A stretch of DNA of 64,000 nt from Antedon mediterranea. Its lineage: Eukaryota > Echinodermata > Crinoidea > Comatulida > Antedonidae. Shown here one piece after another: positions 12,701 through 24,700 of the stretch. The stretch covers positions 6,554,288 through 6,618,287 of the forward strand of contig NC_092676.1 in the NCBI RefSeq assembly GCF_964355755.1. Direction: 5' to 3'. Every line of letters begins with the position of its first letter. Positions within the stretch are counted from its first letter, which is position 1. The position numbers and the translations under genes were made by a program. The notes beneath the pieces were generated by a model that did not search any database, was not told the DNA's origin, and saw nothing but the letters and a program-made list of their open reading frames with translations.

Positions 12701-15700
12701 ATTAATTATTTAAATTAAGACAGGTGTTTTACCAACTATGTCTAATATTCTCTTCCACTCAGACAGACTCGTTGAAGACTTTTATAACTAATCATTACAT
12801 TTCCTTTTCGAAAAACAGTTTTGAATTCAATTCCACCTTGTCTCGTTCATTAATAAACATGCCGTATCATGAAAACCTTTCAACATCATTTACCGCGCCT
12901 CATTTCCTCTTTAGATATATTTTTAGTCCAGGTACTAAAAAAAATAAGATAGAATGGAATGATTTATTATAATGACTATTTCAAAAATCAATTTTGCCTA
13001 GTGTAGTGTTTTTTTAAAGAGATACTGTATGTTTAATATATTATATATTTTTATACATTATAATACACATTTATATAATCATTTATTTAGGCAGTTACAT
13101 ACTGTATTGTTGAATAATACATTTTAATGAACTGACTTAAAAAAACTTTAAAAAAAATAGACTTAAAATAAAAAAAAAAAACTTGAAATAGCAGTATAAA
13201 AATTAACACAATACCTCATTGTTATGTTACTGATGATAACTTACTAAATGTACAGTAAACCTATTTCATTATTTATAGTGAATTATTATAATTTTTATTT
13301 TTGTTCTGACGATTTTAATTACTGTAGGATGAATGAAACTAAATTAATTCTAAATAAAACTAGTATAATTTATTTAAAGATGTATTGTCCCCCTGAAAAA
13401 ATAATTCTTAAATTTGTGTTGAAAATGCCATTTTAATGTAACATAATAGTTATCCACTTTGACCAAAAATTGGATCGAAAAAAAAATTATTTAAAAAAAA
13501 ACGTAATTTAAAGCAAAAAATTGTCAAATTGGCTGCCAGCCAATGGGTTTTTGGTTAAATTTAACCATTTATTTTTTCATTTTGATAAGTGAAACATTAT
13601 TTTTTTTCGTTTTCTTTCTACGGAAATTATTAACTTTATTAAAACTACAAAATAACGTATTCAAATTCTGATTTAATTAATCTTTATTTTTTATTTTTTT
13701 GAGGGACAATACATTTTTAAATATAGTGCCACTACATGGATGTTTTTGAAATTTTAACAAATTATTCATTATAAAAAAAAGTTCAAGTTAATAAGTTAAG
13801 TAATTGTCAACATTATTAAAGAATTTTAAATTACTACGACAAAATGTAATCATCAAGGTTGGAGAGATATTTTAGATTTATAATAACGTCATCTACACCG
13901 CATGTATATTTTTTTTATTACCTGTGACATTAGCTTTCTATATTTAGAGTTTAACTGTAAAAATGAAAAATGAGAGATAACTGATTGACAGACAGGTATT
14001 TGGTTATTAAAATTATGTGTATATTTTACTGTCTTTGAAGGCTGTTTGATGATTTTTAGCAAATGCTAAGTGAAATATTTTTTTTTCAATTTAAAGAAAC
14101 ACGATAGGCCTACTGTAGATTTAATTTATTCTTTATTTATATTCCATTTTGCTTATCACTTAATCATAATCATTATTGCATTGCTGCTTGGGTGATTAGG
14201 TGAATAATTATATAATAATATCTTGGATTTATATAGCGCCATTCAACAAGTGCTATAACATACAAAGAAAAGAAAATCTAGCCATGCCAAAAAACCCCAA
14301 ACAGGAGCTATGGGATACGCTTTTGTCTATACATACCAGTTATTAGTATAACTGTATTGAATGGTCAGCCATGTATTTCAGTCATCCTGTAAAATAAGGT
14401 TCCAAAAAAATTAGTTGGCAATGTGATAAAGAAATAAAATCTCTGTCGTTAATATGACACTGATACAATAAGTTTCATCTACATCCGATGTAACTTTAAC
14501 TTTTACAATTTAAATTACTAGCTTTGAGAATGTGACATAGACATGTCTATTAAATAACGATGTAATTTTTATGTTTGAACATAATAGAAGGTAAACCACA
14601 ACTTAACTTAAAAAACAGAGTGTGCAAGCATAACTATGGTGTTTTAATAATGATAAGAAATTTTTATGTTGAAATGTCTTAATTAAAAACATTTGTTGGT
14701 TAACTATTAATTTATGATTTTTTTTTCTGTACATTTTTTAGTGTATGTTCGCACATTCTCTTCGTAAGTTCACGATGCGTGATTGGTCAATCGAACAGAA
14801 GTGGATGTCAGTATTATTGCCTTTAATTCTTTTATATAATGGTGAGTTTTTAAATAAACTTTAAATTGCTGTCTTGTGGCCATATTCACCAATCACACTT
14901 TAAGTGAGATAGTTCTCTTAAATATTATTCAATTAACTCAGTATAAAATAAATTGTATTCATACTGTAGTTGGAGATTTTTTTTTTTTTAATTCTTAAGG
15001 GTAAAGTTTTTCCCTTCCTCAATGTGAATCGTGAATACGGCCACCTGCTTATAATTTCAGTCTTTTATTTGATATTTCTATAATCTTCATCCCAATTTTT
15101 TATTGGGTATAGGTATGACATTTTAAGGAAATTAGGGGTTTGGATTATATCCGATTACATTATTCAGACTTAAAAAACTACAAAAAAAGTAGGCAAATTT
15201 GCCTAAACTAGTTGGTGGGATTATGCAAGAACATGGTAATACTGTTAACCCATCCTAGACTATTACAGTCTTTTGTTCAATCAAACTACATTACCCTATC
15301 CTAGCTCCGCAATAAATTGTTCATCTCTTTACCTATTTTCAGTTATTCTCGAGTTTTTAGTTATCATTTGTATATTATGTATCATCTGAAAACCTGTGTA
15401 TTGATTCCAATAGGCTTATTTATACAACTCCTATCACTACACATTGTTTCAATCCGAGCAGATCTTTTAGAAGCTCATATAAAGTGACCAGTCGAGTGCG
15501 TCTATTAAAACGTTTAATCTCTTTTCTTACAGATCCAATATTTGCACTTACATTCCTAGTTGACAGTGTGGTACCGTTGATGCTAGACTCTGTATTCCAG
15601 GCATCTTTTTTATGTACTCTGCTTTTGTTTTGGCTGTGCGTGTATCATGGTATTCGACAGGTAAGAAAATAATTCTTTATTTTATTTATATTCACCATAC

Positions 15701-18700
15701 AAATTTATTAAATATAAATTTTCTCTTTGTTACTTGTCACTGTTGGTATGTTTCTAATATACAACATGGGTTCCAACTTGGAAGTGAATTACCACAAGGA
15801 TTTATGAAAGCTAGCCAAACAAGAGAGGGCGCTATAAAGATATAAAATATACACCAAACTATAGAGGGCACACAAAAATATAAGGCATCAGCATTTACAG
15901 TAAATTTTGGGTATGCCGGTAACGTTCCAGGCATGGCAAAGGTGAAAAATGTGTAGGATCAATGTATTTTTTAAATGGCTACAGTTAAACTTTAAAAGGA
16001 CTTTAAAGATGTATTGTCCCCCAAAAACTTGAAAAATGAAGATTAATAAAATCAGACTTTGTTTGAATAGATTATTTTGTAGTTTTAATAAAGTTAATCA
16101 CTTCCGTAGAAAAATGACAAAATAAATGGTTAAATTCAACCAAAAACTCATTGGCTGGCAGCCAATTTGACTATTTTTTTGCTTTAAATGAGGGTTTTTT
16201 TAGGTAAATAAATTTTTTTTCCATCCAATTTTTGGTCAAAGTGGATAACTATTACATAGGTGACATTAAAATGGCATATTAAACAAAAAATTCTTTTAAA
16301 TACTAAAAAACCTAGTAAAATACAAGAAAAAAAAAATACCAAAGCTATACACAAAATACTTTTTTGGGATGTTTCTTTTTGTTTGTCCAAAAAAGAATTG
16401 GCATTTTAGCAGAAGTTTGGGAGATAATTCAAAATATTTTGGAGAGTTAGAAAGTCTGAAAATATAGTATAATAATTATTCATAAAAAAATTATATTACG
16501 ACTTACAAATTCCATGTCACCATTGATCCTAAATGGTGTAATATATTACACAATTTTGCCCCAGGTTTTATTGCTTTGTTGTTATTACACCCGTATGCAA
16601 ACAGGTTATAACCAATATTGATGGTTCAACTAGTAATTATGTATGTTGGATTTATGTACAGAGATTATACCATCTACTTTATTGAGATGAACATTAATTA
16701 GATATCTCCTCATCTTATGAGTAGATATTTACGCAGATCGTATTCATTCCCTGCATGACCTTGACATATATTTGATATATGCTGACTCTTACGCTCGAGG
16801 TGTGCTTTTAAATTCAATCTGTACGTAATCTCAAATTAACATTTCTATTTAATGGTAGAAATATGCAAAATTGCTTCTGATTTTGTTTTATGTTTCTCTG
16901 TATGGATTTCTAAACTCATTATAGTTCATGAGCGATATATACTATACATCGTATCAGATTATGACAAATTTGCAACTCTCTTAATAAGGGTGATGATGAC
17001 TATTCATTATTTATTTAGGTCAAACTAATACAATTGGTGTTTGAATTTACTACACAAAAAAGAATAAAAAATCATTCACGTTTAAATTTAAATTTAAAGT
17101 ATAACATTACGCCACTCGTTAAGCAAGAAATCACAATATTGAATATTTAAACATGACAGGCAAGGTACTTGACCTATTTGACAATATACCTGTAGCTTGA
17201 AATTTTCAGCATTGTATGCCTGGAAAAGCCACTCCATAATCTTTATTAAGGTATTATTCCTACAAAACTTTACTCAAAAACATTTTTTTTTCCTTTTTTA
17301 AAATATAATTTCAATATTCATAAAAATTAAATGATAAATGACTATTGTTTGTGACATTTACCAGTTGACTTTTTTTTCTCTTAATTACTCCAGAGCAAAC
17401 GAAAGTGGTCAACGTTTTACCTCCCAAAGATAATTTTAGTTGGTTTATTATGGGCATCCGCAATATCTCTAGCCTGTTGGCAGCAATATCAAGAAAAACA
17501 CGATCCAACATATGACTACAGAGTCGATTCCGGTAATTATTTGGTAAGTTAAAAGCGCATTGTTTTCTTGTTACGTAAAGAGCACGGCGGTTTTATGAGT
17601 ACACAAAAGCAACCGAAACAACAGCAGCACTTAAGCTTGTCATTAGTAAATTTATAGTTAAAAGTGCAAATGTTTAATAAACATGATTAGCATAAGTCGA
17701 ACCTCCAAAGCAGCATATAACAAAGTCAATAACCCCTTTTAGATGACGTATACACTATTACAAATGTTGTAACTATACTATGAATATTTTTAATTGTTTT
17801 TCCCGTTAAGATGGAATTAAGAATTTAATCATCACTTTTGATTCTATGTTAATGATTTTCATGATATTCTCACCTAAAGCTCTGTATACACTATTAAACT
17901 AGTTTGAGAATAAAGTGTGATGTGCCCAAATATGGTAGTGATATGCCCAAATATGGTAGCGATATGACATCATCGTATCCAAATGGGCACATCACATTGT
18001 TTTGTCACATAAAGTTTGATAGTGTAGACTGAGCTTTTGACTGTGCTACTAAATGACCCATCTCTATTTTCCCAACATTCTCTAGAAGCTGGTTGTAGCA
18101 TAACTACTGTATATTCTTTTTGGAAACACATGGATGTATTGCAAACCTAACTTTAAATACTGGAATTTTGTGTGTTTTTCTGGTTCTATTTAACAATGTT
18201 CACTTGAGCAAAGGACCATGTCAAAATTGTTCCACTGCAGAAACTACATTTTGTTTATTACACTCTTTAACATGTTTATTCAATTATTGAGCATGGTTTT
18301 GTTAATCATACACTGGTTATTGCATTGACTGCCAGATAAACTTTAAAATCATATAAACATGTTACTGAAGCAACAAATTTAGTTACTGCAAAAACAGCAG
18401 TAGAATAATTAAATGACATAACCACTAAACTGCAGTGTTTTACTGTGCTGTATAATACAATACTAATTTTGTGTATAGAATTTGAATTTAACAGTAAATA
18501 AATTAGCCTAAATCAAAACAAAGTCAGTCCCTATTCTTCAACACACATCTTGGCATTTTACAATTAATTACCACAAAAATAACTTTTATTATCCGAATGC
18601 TAAATCCTACTCGTCAACGAGGACATAACAACGGCTTTAGTTGTCGTTAAAGCTGCCTCATTTGTTTTTACAACTTGGTTTTTGAAAGAGTAAGATTAGG

Positions 18701-21700
18701 TAGACTGTCAATGTTAAGATCTCATGAAATGGTTCGTTTAAAGTTGATATCCAAATTTTATCTTCATTTTAAAATGAATGTACATTTGTTTCTCATTAAA
18801 TATTTATTTTTTAATAAATTGATTGTAAGTAAAACCATTTTTTTTTGTATTTCAGGCAATGAAAATATTTTTCTTTTTTTTTGGTGGAGTATACCTTCTG
18901 TACTTACTTTTTTTGGTTATCCGTGCTTTCACTGAACTTCGAACTTTGCCCTACATGAGTAAGTCAACATTTTTTTTCATAGAAAAATTCTGCAAACTTT
19001 ACTTTTAGTCTTTTTATCCGACAGATAATTTGACAGAACTCTATTAATTTGGGAGCCTAATGTTACACACAATGTCATCATTTTATTGTTCACTGCAGTA
19101 ATTACAATTCACTGTTCCGTAGTTTGAATTTGTTATTCTAATTATAGTTATCTAATAACTGGATTGAATTTTTATGTAAACTTAGTACGTGAGACAATCA
19201 TCTATTCTAGATGTGAAATGTTATTCATATTAAATTTGAAATATAATAATTATCTGACCCAGATATTACATGATATAATAATATTAATAAGAATAATAAT
19301 AGTTATGTGACCTAGATTTGAAAATAAAATGTAGATTGCTTGTTAATCTATGTTGCAAAGTAGTTGGCATATTTCTTCTAATTTGCTTTACTTTTTTCTT
19401 TATACAGATCTGCGGCTTAGGTTCATGACAATGTTGATGTTATTTGTGGTCGCAATCAGGTAAATAAAAATGCGATTTTTGTTTTTAAAAAGTTATAATA
19501 AAATAGAAATTGTTCTAAATTAATTGATTATACAGGTCATTTTTTGTTATCAATTTTGTGAAATGCTAGCATTTTATTTATTTATTGTGACTTTGCCCAC
19601 TTTATTGTGTAGATCACTAGTCTATAAGCTGATTTACTAGCCAACTTATAGTTTGTCATGTTACATCATAAATACTGTTTTTTTTCATTACTTGAACAAA
19701 TTCTTGTTTCTTCTATGGCTCGGCTATAATACATACTTATGCCTACATGCTACATAATTATTTAGTTTTAGGAATTTTTAGTAGACCAACGAACAACAAC
19801 CCAAAGTGCTAATTTCCACCCTAAAAGTGCTTAAAGCTCTGTCTACACTATCAAACTTTATGTGACAAAAGAAATGTGATGTGCCCATATATTGACATGA
19901 TGATGTCATATCACTACCATATTTGGGCATATCACTACCATATTTGGGCATATCACACTTTTTTTGTCAAATTAGTTTGATAGTGTAAACAGTGCTTAAG
20001 AAAACCACTTATTTTTTCTCTTTCAGTTTTTCAATTGTTTTGCTGAGGTTTGGCATCCGTGTTCTTCAAGACAACTATATCAGCCAGCTTTCAACTTATT
20101 ACAAAAATTATATCCTTTTTAATTATTTTAATTACAAGCAACTTTATAAATTATCTCTATGATTTATATGTGATTATTAATATTATTATTTTGTTTCAGA
20201 ACTTTTACTTTGCACTGTGTATCCTGGATATTGATTAAAAAAAAGCATATACAGATAGGGATGAAATATAAACATTATTCATAAAAAAAAAACAGATTAA
20301 AAAAACCCATCCTCTTGTGACTTATTTCCAATAGGGTTCGAAATATTTTTTTTAAACAGCAAAAAGTAAGACGCAATTGAAAAAGCATCTGCAAATTCCT
20401 ATTGCAAAAATATTAATTAATCTACCATTTTTTAAGGTAAAATTAGGTTTCATTTAAAATGGATTATAGGTTTATTGTTAACAGGTTACAGAAGTATAAC
20501 GGTTTATGTATTTATTGTCCAAAAGGTTTTAAGTTTATCCCCCAAGGACCTATAAATTTACCTATTTGTGTTATAACAAATAATTGTAGTGAGAGACTGA
20601 GGGATTGGAAATGTTCCATCCATCGCCAAACAATACGTTTAACGTACAGTATTAAATCTATAAAAATAGTATGTTTTAAGAAAATCTTCAACATTATGAT
20701 GCTGTACTCGAAAAAGCATCTGCACATTCCTATTTCCAGGATGTCATTAATCTATCATTTTTTAACGTAGAATTAGGTTACATTTTAAATGTATTAAAGG
20801 TGTATTGTTTACAGGTTACAGAAGCATATGTTTCTTGCAAAGCTATTTATACTACTTAACCTGGTACTACATACTGCAAGAACACAGATATGGAACTTAT
20901 CTGTTGTTTGAAATATAATCAAGAGAGACTAGATTTAACATGTTTATCAAAGCTTGTTAATGCGAGAGCTCTTGTATGTCATTTCTAATCTGATTACGTT
21001 AGTTTGAACAAAACCTGGCAATGTATTATTTACATTTGCGTCATTAGGCAAAATTTTATATGTATGTTTTGTTGACATAAAAAAACGATGTACTGGTATT
21101 ATAAAATATCTATTATTATCACAAGTCGTTTACATATTTTATCATTCTTGACTGTTGATTCAATATTTGTTTGACACTTAGTAATTATGATGTAAAAACT
21201 TTGTGATTGCTATAACATTATATTTTTTTTTAAATACACTTCATAACCACCTCTAATTTTACTGATTTTCAATGATGCTTAAAAAAAGATGCTAAATGGG
21301 TGTGATGCTAAATTCTATTGAAAATTATATTTTCCTATGTAAAATTTATTGTACTTTTATATTATATGAGAAATTCCTCAAAATTATATAAATGACAGCC
21401 AAATTTTGTGATTTTTCTTATCTTATTATATTAGAAAAAGAAGCATTTCACGACGTTTGTTTTACCGCTGACAAATAATAAGTGTTGTTGTATAGGTTTA
21501 TATTTTATAATAAACAATAGGAATTTTAAACCTGCGCATGGAGCCACCCTTTAACTGTAATACTAAATAATTAACATACTAAATAAATAACATACTAAGT
21601 AAATAATATACTATAACACATGTATTAGTTTTGAAAAGAACTGTTGATTTCTCGACGTTTCGATCAATATGCTTTGATCGTTCTCACTCCTGAGGACGAT

Positions 21701-24700
21701 CAAAGCATATTGATCGAAACGTCGAGAAACTCAACAGTTCTTTTCAGAACTAATACATGTGGTGTACCGTAAACTTTATATCAACATTTGATTTCTCCAT
21801 GCAAACCTTCAAACAATATAATATACTATAATAAATAATATACTAAATAATAATAATATTTATTCGGTCATCAATGTAAAAATAACCAGGAATGAGAATA
21901 GGCTAAAGCCCAAACAGATTCTGCACTCACTCCATACAATACAAACAGTTAAGATAAAACCATATACAAGAAAAATACAAATAAACTATACATAACATGA
22001 AATATAGTGTTTTGTTAGAGCAGCCTTAAATATTGAAATTGTTTGTGAATCTTTTATGTCATTTGGTATTTATAATATACTATAATAAATAATATACTAT
22101 AATAAATAATATACTATAATAAATAATATACTATAATAAATAATATAATAAATAGTATACTAAGCATAAATATTTGTATTCCTTAACATTGTCTTACCTG
22201 CAGAGTTTCTCACTTTCTATGGATTATTAAACTTCTACTTGTACACAATGGCATATGTGTATTCACCCTCAGCAAATGCACACAAAGGTAAGAAGAACTG
22301 TCCTTCAGATACGACATTAAGATGTTGATCCCATAAATAAAATCAAAAGAAAATTAAGGAATTTGAATCAAAACCAAACAGAAGTCAAAAAGAAGAAGAC
22401 AAAAACAAAATGTTTAAATTTGCTTTTAGAATCCAAAACAAACTTAAAAGGTTCAATCTTTAATGAATCGCTGTATAAAGGATCATTTTAATCCAATGCA
22501 TGGTTTCAGAGCCATTTGTATTTAGTTTGTGCATGAAGAAAATATATTTTGTTTAGAACTATAATCGTACTATGATTGGTACTATATAATATTGTTTTTG
22601 AATGTAAAACAATATTATTCCAGATATTGTATGTAATAATAGGCCCACATGCTGGTTCTGTGGGGTTTGAGAGGATGGGAGTTTAGGACAGAACATTCCA
22701 CTTAAGCTGGGGAAATCTGTACACAGTCCCATGTTATTCCATTTCTCTTCAAGTTCATCTATGCTACAATAATTACTTCGCATTTTGAACAGTTAATCGT
22801 GTCTCTAAAGGGTGAACTTGAAATGTTATTGTTTTCCTGTGCAAATGCACTATTTCTATCTCCATCCACGGAATTATCAAGTTCTTCCCAAGGGATCTGA
22901 GTATTAGGTATTTGTTACACTATCTGGGATAAAGTTATTATAATCTTTTCCTACAGGGATGTGATTATGTATTATAAATATCCTACTGTGATAATGCATA
23001 GAATATGCTTCCCTGGTTACCAGTGTACTTTTGTTATTAACAATAATAATCTTTTGTGATTAAAGAAATCCAATAATGTGTCCGGTTCGTGTAGAGTACA
23101 ATAATGAATAGCAGTATTAAATATCATAAAAAATGTACAATACATTTTAAGAGTAATAATATTTGTAATTGCTAATATGGATTTTTATTTTAAATTTTTA
23201 TTTTTAATAATGATATTTTTTTTTTTTTTAATAAAATACAATTACTATCATTTGAAAAAAAAAATAGATACAAATGAAATGCATGGAATGCATTGAAAAT
23301 TTAGTGAAATAAAAGTTTTTCAAAGCAGATGAAAACAAATGGGTTGGAATATATTTTAACACTGTGCCAACTCCAGTTCAGGATAAGTTCTATATGGGAA
23401 ACTTTGTTGGGGCTCGAAGGTGTCCCCTTATTAGGGTCTTTAATAGAATGTTTATAGGTAAAGAGCCTCAACATAACAAGTGACTTTTTTTATTGAAAGT
23501 AGTAAATGCTTTCTTGAATGGATGGAATACACACAAAAAATATCAATTTAATCATGAAACCTTTAGATCGTAGGAACAATGATTAATTTGAGAGTAAGAT
23601 TTTAAGGATGAAACGTTTGAAAAGCTTTTAAAAGCTATCAGAATCAGAAAAGAAATATAGATAGAATCCAAAATAATAAATCAATAATTTAAAATCTTTT
23701 AAACCCAGACAGCCTTGCATTCACAGTTTTAGAAATAACATGATACGTATGTGAATTCAATTATGTTGTAGATTGCTGTAATGGTGTTTGTGAAAATTCA
23801 ATACATACAATATACCAGAAAATTCAGATTCAGTTAAAATTAAGCAAGGGTGAACCCAAATAACAAAATTCTAAATTGTACTTTCCCAAAACCTTTAAAT
23901 ACCGGAATGTTGTCTGGCGGGGTTTTAATTTTTTACTAACCCTGAAACCAGTTCTAGAAATACCAGGATGGTTTCCGGCTCGGTTTAGTTTTTGACCAAC
24001 CCCAAAACCAGTTCTAGAAATACCGGGATGGTGTTTGGCGGGGGATAGTTTTACCATGTAGTTTAAGTTCTATTTATTTGTTGTTAGCCTATACCGTTCA
24101 ATTCATTTCAATGTAAATGTTTTTTTTATATATTTACAAATGACAATCAATTTACTTACATACTAATATTTGATGTATTTTATCATTTAATATTCTTTAT
24201 ATTTCAGATTCTTATTTTAAAGAAAATCCCAATTTTGCGATGTTGAATGATTCAGAAGATGAAATAATCTATGGGTAAGTAGCGACTAACCTACACCGTT
24301 ACATAAAGGCAATTACAACAGGATGCTGAGCTCCGGAGATCAATAGGTTTATCTTTGGCTGTGTCACGATCAGTTCCCCACCCCTTACAGACACTGCACG
24401 CCGCAGAGAATATGTACATAGTACAGTACTGTTGTTATTTGTCACAGCCAGACATAAGATCAAAGGTTACAAGTTTCTAGCTTGACAAGTGTTCTGTTGT
24501 TAGATTGCCTTGGTTAATACATTAGCAATATGGAAATTTGTGTTATTGTGAAATGAAGAGAATGAGTATATCGCCAGATTCTATCATTTGTGATTTGAAA
24601 GTGCAACCAGTCTGACCTCAGGAATGTTCAATTCACTCAAATTGATTCACCTAGTAGAAAACGGGCTTTAGGCTGAGACGAAAAATTAATTAAATCTGTA

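Larger units (their letters stand above)
20110..22197 (+). other. U12-type AT-AC intron of TMEM181
   Basis: The exon ending at 20109 is not followed by GT but by ATATCCTTTTT, the donor consensus of minor-spliceosome introns. At the other end, TTCCTTAAC (22179-22187) is an exact match to the U12 branch-point consensus, and the intron ends in AC at 22196-22197, about 11 bases after the branch adenosine. Only this AC acceptor keeps the frame and gives N-S-A-E-F, the expected family sequence; the CAG three to five bases downstream would break the frame. The intron carries a long hairpin, AT-rich microsatellites and a LINE 3' remnant. Confidence 0.92.

Noticed and set aside
22198-22203. Conventional AG acceptor (CTGCAG) for the TMEM181 exon at 22198
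   Set aside because: No GT donor upstream gives the right phase, and the AT-AC choice restores the frame and the expected residues.
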